Shown: in pieces, positions 16,404 to 24,757 of the stretch
Numbering within the stretch: position 1 is the first letter of the stretch
How the letters are laid out: each line of letters starts with the position of its first letter
Assembly (NCBI RefSeq): GCF_900116295.1
Contig: NZ_FPAF01000008.1
Span: forward strand, 1-64,000
Source of the DNA: Bacillus sp. 103mf
GTDB lineage: Bacteria; Bacillota; Bacilli; Bacillales; Bacillaceae_G
Length of the DNA stretch: 64,000 bases
Reading direction: 5' to 3'
Notes under the pieces: generated by a model
What the model was told of the DNA's origin: nothing
The model's input: only the letters and a program-made list of their open reading frames with translations
Database searches by the model: none
Position numbers and translations under genes: made by a program

Positions 16404-17873
16404 ATGAACGGCGCAACTACTAACGTTACCTCTACAGCTACAAATCAATCTGCACAAACAACTAACGAACTTCGACGCGGATTAAAATCTCGTCACCTTA
16501 CAATGATTTCTCTCGGTGGTACAATCGGTACCGGACTATTTCTTGCTAGCGGTGGTGTCATTCATACAGCTGGCCCTGGTGGAGCTCTTGTAGCATACGC
16601 TGCAATTGGAATTATGGTTTATTTTTTAATGACAAGCTTAGCTGAATTAGCAGCGTACATGCCTGTTGCTGGATCTTTTAGCACATATGCGACAAAATTT
16701 GTTGATCCATCGCTTGGATTCGCATTAGGTTGGAATTACTGGTATAACTGGGCAATTACGATTGCTGCTGAACTTGCAGCCGTAACATTAATTATGAAGT
16801 TTTGGTTCCCAAATACGCCTTCCCTTCTTTGGAGTGGCATTTGCTTAGTCATTATGTTTCTTTTAAATTACTTATCTGTTAAAGGATTTGGTGAAGCTGA
16901 ATATTGGTTCGCACTTATTAAAGTAGTTACCGTTATTATCTTTTTAATTGTTGGATTTATGATGATTTTTGGTATTATGGGTGGCGAGCCTGTTGGATTT
17001 AAAAACTTTACTGTTGCAGACGCACCATTTAACGGTGGTATTATGGCAATCATCGGCGTTTTTATGGCTGCTGGTTTTTCATTTCAAGGAACTGAATTAT
17101 TAGGTGTAGCTGCTGGTGAAACTGCCGATCCAGAGCGTAGTATTCCAAAAGCAATTCGCTCAATCTTTTGGCGTATTCTATTATTTTACATCTTTGCAAT
17201 TCTTGTTATCGGTCTATTGATCCCTTATACAACTGATAGTCTTGCAGCAAGTGACGTAACAGTAAGTCCATTTACACTTATATTTGAAAAAGCAGGGGTT
17301 GCATTTGCTGCTTCTGTTATGAACGCTGTTATTTTAACTGCAGTTTTATCTGCCGGTAATTCAGGAATGTACGCATCAACTCGTATGCTTTGGGATTTAG
17401 CAAGACAAGGAAAAGCACCGAAATTTTTAGGGAAATTAAATAGTCGCGGTGTACCTGTTAACGCGTTAATCGCAACTTCAGTAGTTGGTTGTGTCGCTTT
17501 CCTAGCTTCCTTATTTGGCGACGGTGTAGTATATATTTGGTTATTAAATGCATCTGGAATGTCTGGATTTATTGCATGGGTCGGAATCGCTATTAGTCAT
17601 TATCGTTTCCGAAAAGCATATACTGCACAAGGAAAAGATTTAAATGATTTACCGTATAAAGCAAAATGGTTCCCATTTGGTCCAATTTTTGCATTTGCAC
17701 TTTGTGTCATTGTCATTTTAGGACAAAATTACGGAGCGTTTATGGGCGAGTCTATCGATTGGAACGGTGTACTTGTTTCCTATATCGGCCTACCTCTCTT
17801 CCTTGCGCTGTGGTTAGGATATAAATTTATAAAGAAAACAAAAGTAATTCCTCTTGATAAAGTAGAACTTTAA
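16404..17873 (+). CDS. lysP: Lysine-type amino acid permease (APC family)
   Basis: A 489-residue amino acid-polyamine-organocation transporter with ~12 membrane helices. The TM1 signature 'RHLTMISLGGTIGTGLFLASG' (~residues 30-50, first 20 shown elsewhere) and 'FSFQGTELLGVAAGETADPERSIPKA' in TM6-loop are typical of LysP/YvsH-like permeases. The lysine riboswitch in its leader is the strongest evidence for lysine as substrate. Start ATG 16404 follows AAAAGGAG; frames starting earlier lie inside the terminator. The stop codon TAA is the first bases of a short bcr1-like repeat. Confidence 0.88.
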   Translation: MNGATTNVTSTATNQSAQTTNELRRGLKSRHLTMISLGGTIGTGLFLASGGVIHTAGPGGALVAYAAIGIMVYFLMTSLAELAAYMPVAGSFSTYATKFVDPSLGFALGWNYWYNWAITIAAELAAVTLIMKFWFPNTPSLLWSGICLVIMFLLNYLSVKGFGEAEYWFALIKVVTVIIFLIVGFMMIFGIMGGEPVGFKNFTVADAPFNGGIMAIIGVFMAAGFSFQGTELLGVAAGETADPERSIPKAIRSIFWRILLFYIFAILVIGLLIPYTTDSLAASDVTVSPFTLIFEKAGVAFAASVMNAVILTAVLSAGNSGMYASTRMLWDLARQGKAPKFLGKLNSRGVPVNALIATSVVGCVAFLASLFGDGVVYIWLLNASGMSGFIAWVGIAISHYRFRKAYTAQGKDLNDLPYKAKWFPFGPIFAFALCVIVILGQNYGAFMGESIDWNGVLVSYIGLPLFLALWLGYKFIKKTKVIPLDKVEL

Positions 17874-17937
17874 TCCGGTGGAGATTCTTCATCCCCTGCT
17901 GATTATCGGCTCCTACTATCTGTTAATAAGTGATAAA
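17869..17937 (+). repeat. bcr1-like repeat, short form
   Basis: Starts TTTAATCCGGTGGAGATTC and ends CTGTTAATAAGTGATAAA, matching both ends of the 145-bp element at 6185-6329 with the middle missing. Its first bases supply the lysP stop codon. Confidence 0.55.
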
Positions 17938-17974
17938 GGTTAGCCAACACAATGGTGTTGGCTAACCTTTTTTT
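17935..17974 (+). terminator. Intrinsic terminator of lysP
   Basis: A 16-bp perfect stem, AAAGGTTAGCCAACAC / GTGTTGGCTAACCTTT, with an AATG loop and a following T-run. Confidence 0.92.
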
Positions 17975-18031
17975 ATCTGAACGAATCCTTGTTCAAAGGT
18001 TATAGTATCGATAGACCTTCTATCTATCAAA

Positions 18032-18493
18032 TTATTTCCAATAATCTTTCATTAAATCGATAGACCAATTTGCTTGTCTAATTTCATTCTTTGGAAGAAA
18101 CTCCTTCATTACAGGTTTAATATCAATGATAGGTGTTCCATCTATTGCATCTAATCCTTTCACCACTAATTTCTTGCCAGTATGCTCTATTAATTCAACT
18201 GTAGTTACACCCAATTTATTCGGTCTATTTTTTCCTCTCTGTGAAAAAATTCCGACTTTCGGAAAGTTAAGATTATTTCTCGGATGCCTTGCTTCATACT
18301 GAATTTTATCATCAGATACTTTGTCAAAGTAAAAAATTATTTCTAAGTGTGAAAAATCTTCTATTCCTTGTAATGCAGATTCATTTAATTCATCAGTTAG
18401 TTCGACTTCTGACACAACACTACCCCAATTATCATCTTTCATTTCTTTACGAGAATTATGAACGTATGCAACTGGATTCATTATAATTTCCAT
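18032..18493 (-). CDS. trmO: TrmO-type tRNA N6-methyltransferase (UPF0066/YaeB)
   Basis: A 153-residue protein of the TrmO/TsaA fold, which methylates N6-threonylcarbamoyladenosine 37 of Thr tRNA using SAM. Family landmarks are visible: 'PVAYVHNSR' at the start, 'IEDFSHLEIIFYFDK' (~residues 43-57), 'ARHPRNN' and 'GIFSQRGKNRPNKLGVTTVELI' (the RxxxRPNxLG motif, ~90-105), and 'LDAIDGTPIIDIKPV' (~115-129). The protein is shorter than E. coli TrmO, as is usual in Firmicutes. GGAGGGG precedes the ATG. Monocistronic. Confidence 0.85.
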   Translation of the reverse strand: MEIIMNPVAYVHNSRKEMKDDNWGSVVSEVELTDELNESALQGIEDFSHLEIIFYFDKVSDDKIQYEARHPRNNLNFPKVGIFSQRGKNRPNKLGVTTVELIEHTGKKLVVKGLDAIDGTPIIDIKPVMKEFLPKNEIRQANWSIDLMKDYWK

Positions 18494-18774
18494 ATAAACC
18501 CCTCCAAAAATTTCTTTTTTTTAATTATATAAGACATTTAACTATAAAAAAATTTTTTCTTTTTTAATTAGTTTAATAAGTTTTACTAATAATCCACTAA
18601 AATAAGTGCTTACTAGAAAATCCTTTCCATCAATAAGTCGCATCATCTTACCAAAGAGGATATACTTATTAAACTCAAATCATCTTCCTTACATAATTTC
18701 TGTTGTCATAAGTTATTTTAATTTTTTACTTAAAACAATGCTTCTTATATAGATTATTGAATTTCAAAACACAG

Positions 18775-18813
18775 CACAAACAACGCATGAAAAAACGAAA
18801 TGCGTTGTTTGTG
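18775..18813 (-). terminator. Terminator of the P-loop kinase gene
   Basis: CACAAACAACGCAT and ATGCGTTGTTTGTG form a 14-bp stem. It immediately follows the kinase stop. The remaining 18494-18774 gap is AT-rich with nothing recognisable. Confidence 0.75.
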
Positions 18814-18818
18814 TTATT

Positions 18819-19412
18819 TTATCCTTTTAGAACCAAATCTGCATTTTTGTCAGGAGCTTCTGTGTTTACATAAAACTCTTCAGCTTTCCAATATCTATTC
18901 TCAAATTTTGTAATGTTCTTTTGTGTATCTTCACTTTCACGAAGAAATCTCTTACTTCTCGGACAATCTAGATATACAACATAATCATAGAAGCTTCTCC
19001 ACTCTTTCCGCTGCAGAAAAACACCTTCTACTATAATAACAGAGGGATTAGAAAGTTGAACTTCCTGCTGACTATGTGTATTAGATTCATCATCATAAAC
19101 AGGAAGAATAAGATGGTTAGCGGATTTCAGTTTACCGAAAAAATTGCGACTTAACCAATCCGTATCCCATTGTAAGTTGTAATACTCATACCATTCCTCA
19201 TTCCCAGTATTGTAACGTTTTTCACGCTCTACAATATAATCATCTATGTGAAAGACATGAAACGAGATCTTCTTTTCTTTCATTTTATGACTAAGTTTTT
19301 TCACGAGTGTTGTTTTACCAGAACGGCTTAAGCCATCTATTCCTAAAATAAACCGACTGCCCACGCTGATATTCTCAATTATTTTCAGTAATGTTTTTTC
19401 ATTCTCCCCCAT
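18819..19412 (-). CDS. Uridine kinase-like P-loop NTPase
   Basis: A 197-residue P-loop protein. Walker A is 'GIDGLSRSGKTTLVKKL' (~residues 24-40); 'FHIDDYIVEREKRYNTGNEEW' is the substrate-loop segment with the DD pair seen in uridine kinase-like proteins; 'SVIIVEGVFLQRKEW' is the Walker B/lid region. It resembles the YfbR/uridine kinase-related NMP-kinase group found singly in Bacillus genomes. The phosphate acceptor is unknown. Monocistronic. Confidence 0.75.
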   Translation of the reverse strand: MGENEKTLLKIIENISVGSRFILGIDGLSRSGKTTLVKKLSHKMKEKKISFHVFHIDDYIVEREKRYNTGNEEWYEYYNLQWDTDWLSRNFFGKLKSANHLILPVYDDESNTHSQQEVQLSNPSVIIVEGVFLQRKEWRSFYDYVVYLDCPRSKRFLRESEDTQKNITKFENRYWKAEEFYVNTEAPDKNADLVLKG

Positions 19413-19519
19413 ACTACTCTCCCCTTTGAAACAAATCTCTTTTTTAGTAGCTACAATGAAATTTTAACGAGATTCAAACATATAAGCTATATGCCTTAAC
19501 AATTTTAGTTTCCGTACAA

Positions 19520-20269
19520 TTACTCTGTCCTATCTTTACCTGCTAAAATTCCATTTATAAATTCACCAATTGTTTCATGAAACGCATAATCAAAATATTG
19601 CTCTTGTCCTGTTTGTTCATTATTAACAAGTATTGTTGTTGCTCCTATTTCTCGTTTTGCTATTTGCGGAAAGGATGCCACAGGCTGTACTTTCAATGAC
19701 GTTCCCATCACAAGTAATACATCCGTTTCATACAACCTTTCAACTGCCATTTGAAATTGCGGCAATGTATCTCCGTATAACACAACATCAGGATTCAAAA
19801 TGAAATTACACTTTTCACAGCGCGGTACTTCATGTTCAATCATATATTGTAAGTTATATTTTGCACGGCACTTCGGACAATGAGCAGATTGAAGCGTACC
19901 ATGTAAGTCAATGACATGTGTACTCCCGCTCAATTGATGAAGTCCATCAATATTTTGTGTTAACACTACAATATCTTTTCCCGTCTGCTCTAACTGCGCA
20001 AGAAACGTATGTCCTTTATTTGGTTTATATTGATGGAATGTATCAATTTGAAAAATTGCTTTATAATGTTTCCAAAATTCTTTCGGATTTCGGTTATAAT
20101 ATCCTCTTGATAAATACATTTCTACATTTGCATCTGCGTACAAACCGTTTGCTGATCGAAAGTCTGGAATTCCACTCTCTGTACTTGCACCTGCTCCGGT
20201 TAACACTGTAATCTTCTTAGCATTGTTAATAATAGAACACGCTTCTCCATAATGCTGCACAACATTCAC
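19520..20269 (-). CDS. Sir2-family NAD-dependent protein deacylase
   Basis: A 249-residue sirtuin. Motifs in order: 'GAGASTESGIPDFRS' (NAD loop, ~residues 25-39), 'TQNIDGLHQLSG' (~105-116), catalytic His in 'VIDLHGT', zinc cysteines CPKC..CEKC, then 'GTSLKVQPVASFP'. It removes acyl groups from lysine while consuming NAD, in the cytosol. The start is a GTG overlapping AGAGG; a second GTG nine bases downstream (20260) has better spacing and may be the true start. A second sirtuin, SrtN, exists in Bacillus, so no symbol is given. Confidence 0.92.
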   Translation of the reverse strand: MNVVQHYGEACSIINNAKKITVLTGAGASTESGIPDFRSANGLYADANVEMYLSRGYYNRNPKEFWKHYKAIFQIDTFHQYKPNKGHTFLAQLEQTGKDIVVLTQNIDGLHQLSGSTHVIDLHGTLQSAHCPKCRAKYNLQYMIEHEVPRCEKCNFILNPDVVLYGDTLPQFQMAVERLYETDVLLVMGTSLKVQPVASFPQIAKREIGATTILVNNEQTGQEQYFDYAFHETIGEFINGILAGKDRTE

Positions 20270-20396
20270 CTCTATGTATCATTCTTCTTTCATTATAACA
20301 GGCATACGCAATAACTTGGAAATTTTTCCTTAATAAGTTATCCCGTCTACTATATAAATATCAATTGCACATTCGTTTGTTCTAATGAAAATAAAA

Positions 20397-20433
20397 GAAG
20401 GAATCAAAACAGCAAATGAGTTTTGATTCCTTC
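20397..20433 (-). terminator. Terminator of signal peptidase gene
   Basis: GAAGGAATCAAAAC pairs perfectly with GTTTTGATTCCTTC. The minus strand continues TTTTATTTTC. Confidence 0.85.
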
Positions 20434-20445
20434 TTTCAAAAATTA

Positions 20446-20988
20446 TTATAACGCTCTAGCGTGCTGTAATGGCCAAAATACTGCCGAACCTTTTCCTACA
20501 ATTTGCTTTTCAGAAACAAAACCAAATCGTCGGCTATCCTTAGATACTTGACGATTATCCCCTAGTACAAATACAGAACCTTTCGGAACAGTTTTCTCGC
20601 CAGTTAGTCCTTCTAACGTAAAATCAGGAGTTAACATCTCTCCAGATAATTGCTTTTTAAATTCATCTAAATACGGCTCATCCATTGCTTTACCATTTAC
20701 ATATAAAATATCATGTTTGTACTCTATTGTATCTCCTGGTAACCCAATTACTCGTTTTACTAAGTCATGCCCTTCATTTCCGTGAAAAACAATAATCTCA
20801 AAACGATCTAACCCTTGTAGGCTAAATCCTATCTTATTTACAACCATTCTCTCATTATTCTCTAAAGTTGGCATCATCGATTCACCTTGGACAAGCGATG
20901 GTGTAAATAAAAATGCTCGACAAACAAATGCAATAATTAAAGCTAAAGCAATACTTTTAACCCATGACATAATCTCACTTTTTTTCAT
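20446..20988 (-). CDS. sipS: Type I signal peptidase
   Basis: A 180-residue membrane protease that removes signal peptides from exported proteins. One N-terminal membrane helix (SIALALIIAFVCRAFLF) is followed by the catalytic Ser in 'GESMMPTL' (~residue 37), the catalytic Lys in 'LVKRVIGLPGD' (~76-86), and the conserved 'VLGDNRQVSKDSRRFG' box (~141-156). Length and layout match Bacillus SipS/T/U/W-prokaryotic-type enzymes; which paralogue is unclear. AAAGGAG precedes the ATG. Monocistronic. Confidence 0.9.
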   Translation of the reverse strand: MKKSEIMSWVKSIALALIIAFVCRAFLFTPSLVQGESMMPTLENNERMVVNKIGFSLQGLDRFEIIVFHGNEGHDLVKRVIGLPGDTIEYKHDILYVNGKAMDEPYLDEFKKQLSGEMLTPDFTLEGLTGEKTVPKGSVFVLGDNRQVSKDSRRFGFVSEKQIVGKGSAVFWPLQHARAL

Positions 20989-21002
20989 ATATTCACTATC
21001 TC

Positions 21003-21195
21003 CTTTAATAACTATATGTATATAAGTTTAAAAAACGACATAAACCCCTTTCTTTTTTTACGGGAGGACGAGAGCAACTGGCCGTGCATAGAAGCGATCA
21101 GGGCCTTTTCCTGCAACATACGAGGTTTTCAAACAAAGAGAGCAAGCAAGTGCAGGTCATGATGTATCCTGCATAGTAGCGACTTATATGTCTAA
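21003..21195 (-). repeat. ~150-bp interspersed repeat, copy 1 (inverted relative to the others)
   Basis: Read on the minus strand it contains AAGTCGCTACTATGCA, GCAGGAAAAGGCCCTGATCG, CTTCTATGCACGGCCAG and TGCTCTCGTCC, then a run-out of AAAGGGGTTTATGTCGTTTT. The same order recurs at 25578, 30967 and 37668 on the plus strand. The repeat is locally richer in G+C than its surroundings and always intergenic. Confidence 0.75.
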
Positions 21196-21209
21196 ACATT
21201 AAAATGAAC

Positions 21210-21887
21210 TTATATAGTCATTTTTGCGATTTCTCGTACAGTTTGAACAACAACTTTACCAAAGCACGATTTTTCTTCTCTCACCGCTGTACCAACGTGA
21301 GCTTGTGTAATCCCTGTCTTATGTAGTAATTGTTGTACATTCTCTTTCGTCACACCACTACCAACGATCATTTCTATTTGCCCTTCACTTGCCTCGTGCA
21401 TATGGCGTAAGACCGAAATGTTATCTTCTATTTTTCCTTGTCCGCCAGATGTTAAAATATGCGTGACCTCTTTAAACTTCCGCAATATTTTAACGGCTTT
21501 CACTAAATCTTCCATTTCATCAATTGCACGATGAAACGTCACATTCATTCCCTCTACTACTTCTAATAATTTTGCTAAATTTTCTTCATCAATTTCATTC
21601 TCTTCATTTAAAACACCTAATACAACACCAGTTGCACCAAGCTCTTTTGCCACTCGAATATCTTCTCTCATTAATCCTATTTCTTCATTAGAATATATGA
21701 AAGACTTGGCATGCGGACGAATCATTACATGCACTGGAATAGAAACAGCAGTTATCACATTTTTTATTAACGCATAGCTTGGTGTAAGACCACCTTCTGT
21801 AAATGCTGTAATCAATTCTATCCGTTTCCCACCGCCACGTTCAATCCGTTTGGCATCTTCTAAACATGTTGCGATGACTTCTAGCAT
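21210..21887 (-). CDS. cutC: CutC family protein
   Basis: A 225-residue TIM-barrel protein of the CutC family, originally linked to copper homeostasis in E. coli; the biochemical role is uncertain. Recognisable segments are 'MLEVIATCLEDAKRIERGGGKRIEL' at the N-terminus, 'VHVMIRPHAKSF' (~residues 51-62), 'GATGVVLGVLN', 'VTFHRAIDEM' and 'ILTSGGQGKIEDN'. The length fits shorter Firmicute members. AAAAGGAG precedes the ATG. It stands 60 bp upstream of repeat copy 1. Confidence 0.92.
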   Translation of the reverse strand: MLEVIATCLEDAKRIERGGGKRIELITAFTEGGLTPSYALIKNVITAVSIPVHVMIRPHAKSFIYSNEEIGLMREDIRVAKELGATGVVLGVLNEENEIDEENLAKLLEVVEGMNVTFHRAIDEMEDLVKAVKILRKFKEVTHILTSGGQGKIEDNISVLRHMHEASEGQIEMIVGSGVTKENVQQLLHKTGITQAHVGTAVREEKSCFGKVVVQTVREIAKMTI

Positions 21888-21947
21888 TTATTAACTCCTT
21901 TTCGTACATTTTCTATTTTAATTATATACGAAAAGAAAGAATTGTAC

Positions 21948-23102
21948 CTATTTTTTAACATCAAAATCTTGCAAAGCATGCTGTGCTAGTAGCGAAATTG
22001 TCACATCATCCATTGGAGGATTATGAAGTCCAGCGCGTACATGTAAGTAATAACGGTGTAATGGATTTTTTTCAGATAAGCTCCTTGCTCCGACGATACG
22101 CATCGCCTTATCAACAATAGAAATCGCTGCGTTTGTCACAACATACTTCACCGCAGCCATCTCTGCTTGCAAACTCTGTATTTGTTCTTCTTCATATCGC
22201 TTTGCAACGCTATATAAAAAAGAACGAGCTTGCATGATTTCTAATTCTATTTCTCCTATTAATCTTTGCACATTTGGTAGCATCGCTATTGGTGCTTTCA
22301 AGCTATTTGGTTGATACGTTGCTGCAAACTGTAGAGCATACTGGCGTGCAGCTAGGGCAATTCCAAGATAACAAGCCGGAATGTGCAGAAGCCATCCTCT
22401 TCTCTTTTCTATACTACGCGGAGAAATTTTCTCAACAAAATATTTATATGGAACTGCTACTTGTTCTAAAATTAAATCATGACTTGCTGTACCACGCATA
22501 GCTACACTATCCCACGTTTCTTCAATGGAGACACCTTCTGTAGTACGCGGAACAAGAAATTCTCCTATTTCTTCCGTTCCTTCTATAGATGCGGAAACAA
22601 GAAAATAATCTAATACCGGTGCCATCGTTGTAAATGTTTTTCTGCCTGAAATAATCCACATATCTCCATTTTTCACTGCTGTTGTCTCTGGCTTTCCTCC
22701 TCTTGTCGGACTTCCCGTATTTCGTTCTGTTGCTGCTCGGTTTACAAGCGCTCCGTCCTTCACCTTCTCACAAAGCCAAGAAAACATTTCCTTATCCCAT
22801 AAACGATTTTCAGAAAGCTCATATATAATTCCAAGGTGCCATCCCATACATAATGCCGTTGCACCATCGCCCTGTGCAATATACTCTTGAAATAGTAAAA
22901 AATCATATAAGGACATTCCTAAACCGCCTTCGTCCTTTGGAACTGTCCATGATGTATACTCAATTTCTTTTAAATCTTCTATATTTTCAAAAGGAAATGA
23001 ATACAATTTATCCAACTGCTGTTCTCTCTTTGAAAATAGAGTGATATATGGTTGTAATTCACTAAGTCGCTCTTGTTGCTCTTTCGTTCTTACAAAATCC
23101 AT
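21948..23102 (-). CDS. Acyl-CoA dehydrogenase-family flavoprotein
   Basis: A 384-residue member of the acyl-CoA dehydrogenase superfamily. It has an N-terminal helical domain (~1-105), a middle beta domain with 'MWIISGRKTFTTMAPVLDYFLVSA' (~146-169), and a C-terminal four-helix domain with 'KAMRIVGARSLSEKNPLHRYYLHVRAG'. The usual catalytic Glu is not obvious, and the sequence resembles the monooxygenase/DszC-like or uncharacterised branch as much as fatty-acid dehydrogenases. Substrate unknown. IS copy B ends 28 bp upstream of its ATG on the same strand, leaving only the ribosome site (AAAGGG) of the original leader. Confidence 0.82.
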   Translation of the reverse strand: MDFVRTKEQQERLSELQPYITLFSKREQQLDKLYSFPFENIEDLKEIEYTSWTVPKDEGGLGMSLYDFLLFQEYIAQGDGATALCMGWHLGIIYELSENRLWDKEMFSWLCEKVKDGALVNRAATERNTGSPTRGGKPETTAVKNGDMWIISGRKTFTTMAPVLDYFLVSASIEGTEEIGEFLVPRTTEGVSIEETWDSVAMRGTASHDLILEQVAVPYKYFVEKISPRSIEKRRGWLLHIPACYLGIALAARQYALQFAATYQPNSLKAPIAMLPNVQRLIGEIELEIMQARSFLYSVAKRYEEEQIQSLQAEMAAVKYVVTNAAISIVDKAMRIVGARSLSEKNPLHRYYLHVRAGLHNPPMDDVTISLLAQHALQDFDVKK

Positions 23103-23130
23103 TTCATCAGCCCTTTACACATTCTTTTTC

Positions 23131-23360
23131 GTGAATAACCCCTCCTTATCCACCTTATGGCCTGATTGAAGAAGGGGCTTCCTGTTTCTCATAGACCATT
23201 GCGTAGTGGGGGGACCCACTGCGTCTTACACAGTCTCCACAGGCGTAGATTATACTGTTCGGACATAACCTTGCCCTACAGTTTGTAGACTTTAGTTTGT
23301 GATAAGCAATTCTTCTAATCCTTTTTGTAAGATGTTCCGGCTCGCATTATAGTCTCTATC
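23131..23360 (-). ncRNA. Predicted omega-RNA (reRNA) of TnpB copy B
   Basis: Same scaffold as copy A with scattered substitutions that mostly keep the hairpins (for example ACTGCGTCTTACACAGT). The guide, copied from the flank, would be GAAAAAGAATGTGTAAAGGG, read on the minus strand from 23130 down. The 5' limit is a guess. Confidence 0.5.
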
Positions 23361-24410
23361 TAACACTGTTCCACACTTTATACATATGTGAGTACGAATA
23401 GAGAGAGACTTTTTCACACGATTCCCACAAACAGAACAGTCTTGTGAAGTATATTTTGGTTCTACTTTGATGAGTACACCGCCATGACTTTCACATTTGT
23501 AAGCAAGCATGTTTCGAAACATTCCCCACCCTGCATCAGAAATAGATTTCGATAATTTTCTATTTCTAACCATGTTACGAATGTTCAGATTTTCTACAGC
23601 GATAACGGAATACTCTTTCGCAAGATTGTAACTGAGTTTATGAAGAAAATCTCTGCGCTGATTCACTACTTTTTCATGTAGCTTGCGAACACGCTCAGCC
23701 TGTTTTGTGAAGTTAGCGGAACCTTTTTTCTTCTTAGAAAGTTTCCGCCCTGCTTTCTGTAATTGTTTTTCTTTTTCACGGAGAAATCTAGGGTTTTCAA
23801 ACTCTGAACCATTAGAAAGAGCGGCATACTTATGTAATCCCACGTCAATTCCTATCGCACGATTGGTATCGATATCAGATGGTACCACTTGTCTTTCGAC
23901 ACAGAAAATAGCGTACCATCTTTTCCCTTGACGTTTGAGAATCAGTTGCTTGATTGTTCCTTTGAGTGGTCTGTGGATTAGGATATCTATTTCTCCCAAT
24001 TTTTTATTGTATAACTTACCGTGATCAGAAAAAGACATCGCATAACGATGCTTTCCGTTTCTTTTGAATCCAAATTGCGGAAACGTCATACTATTGTAGT
24101 CGTTATACTTTTTCTGTTTTGGATACTTTGCATCTTTACGAAAAAAATGATCAAAGGCTTTTTTCAGACGTGAAAAAACTTCTTGCAAAGGCTGAGAAGG
24201 CATTTCTTTTAGGAAAGGATATGCCTTCTTGTCCAATGTAAGTTGTCTTTGCATATCATAACGATCGTAATTTTCTTTGTTTTGCTGATATTTCCGTTCT
24301 TTGTCTAGCAAGGCAGAATTGTAGGTTTGACGACAATATTGCAACCAACGATCTAATATTTCTTTTTGTGCTTCTGTTGGAAAGATTTCATATTTTTGAT
24401 TCAACAACAT
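23292..24410 (-). CDS. tnpB: TnpB RNA-guided DNA endonuclease, copy B
   Basis: A 372-residue TnpB nearly identical to copy A, differing at scattered residues (RYQQNK for RYKQNK, FKRNGKH for FKSYGKH, CTVLDRD-region for CGMILDRD). Catalytic positions are intact: GIDVGLH, AVENLNIRNM, CSVCG..CIKCG and DRDYNASRNI. The start is the ATG eight bases after AGGAGG; the upstream GTG would lie within the ribosome site. Being intact in two copies argues that the nuclease is maintained or that both insertions are recent. Confidence 0.9.
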   Translation of the reverse strand: MLLNQKYEIFPTEAQKEILDRWLQYCRQTYNSALLDKERKYQQNKENYDRYDMQRQLTLDKKAYPFLKEMPSQPLQEVFSRLKKAFDHFFRKDAKYPKQKKYNDYNSMTFPQFGFKRNGKHRYAMSFSDHGKLYNKKLGEIDILIHRPLKGTIKQLILKRQGKRWYAIFCVERQVVPSDIDTNRAIGIDVGLHKYAALSNGSEFENPRFLREKEKQLQKAGRKLSKKKKGSANFTKQAERVRKLHEKVVNQRRDFLHKLSYNLAKEYSVIAVENLNIRNMVRNRKLSKSISDAGWGMFRNMLAYKCESHGGVLIKVEPKYTSQDCSVCGNRVKKSLSIRTHICIKCGTVLDRDYNASRNILQKGLEELLITN

Positions 24411-24427
24411 TGTCATCACCTCCTATT

Positions 24428-24525
24428 CGTTTTGTCCTTGTGTTTCGATGTATTGTTTTAGAATTTCTAATGGTGTACCGCCCACGGTCTATAAACAATA
24501 ACTTTGAGACTAAAAGCATTCTTTA
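24428..24525 (-). pseudogene. tnpA: Residual C-terminus of tnpA in copy B
   Basis: The minus strand reads TVGGTPLEILKQYIETQGQ then NE and a TAG stop directly before the tnpB ribosome site, and further upstream SQSYCL interrupted by TAG codons. It is the same deletion remnant as in copy A but with its original stop retained and more nonsense changes. Confidence 0.7.
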
Positions 24526-24729
24526 CATACATTCTATCTGATTTGAGGAAATTCCTTTTTCATTCCTTTGGCTTACGCCAACCAAAATTCATTCCCTCCC
24601 TACTCATTAGGCTTCGCTCTTCTCATTCCTTGAGGAAGGGGAATTCTTTTGGAAATATGTTAAACATATTAATCTACACCACAATTGTTGCACTATTCCG
24701 ACAGAAAAACAATGCTTTAAACAAAAAAA

Positions 24730-24753
24730 GATTTCCTAATAGATTAGGAAATC
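24730..24753 (-). terminator. Terminator of the YdcF-like gene
   Basis: GATTTCCTAAT/ATTAGGAAATC stem followed on the minus strand by TTTTTTT. Confidence 0.8.
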
Positions 24754-24757
24754 TCAC

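Larger units (their letters stand above)
23131..24659 (-). mobile_element. IS605-type element, copy B
   Basis: Highly similar over its full length to copy A. Right end GTGAATAACCCC at 23131; left end abuts TTAAA at 24660-24664 (TTTAA on the minus strand). The element carries tnpB, the RNA-coding right end and a decayed tnpA tail with stops. It lies between the acyl-CoA dehydrogenase and the YdcF-like gene. Confidence 0.82.
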
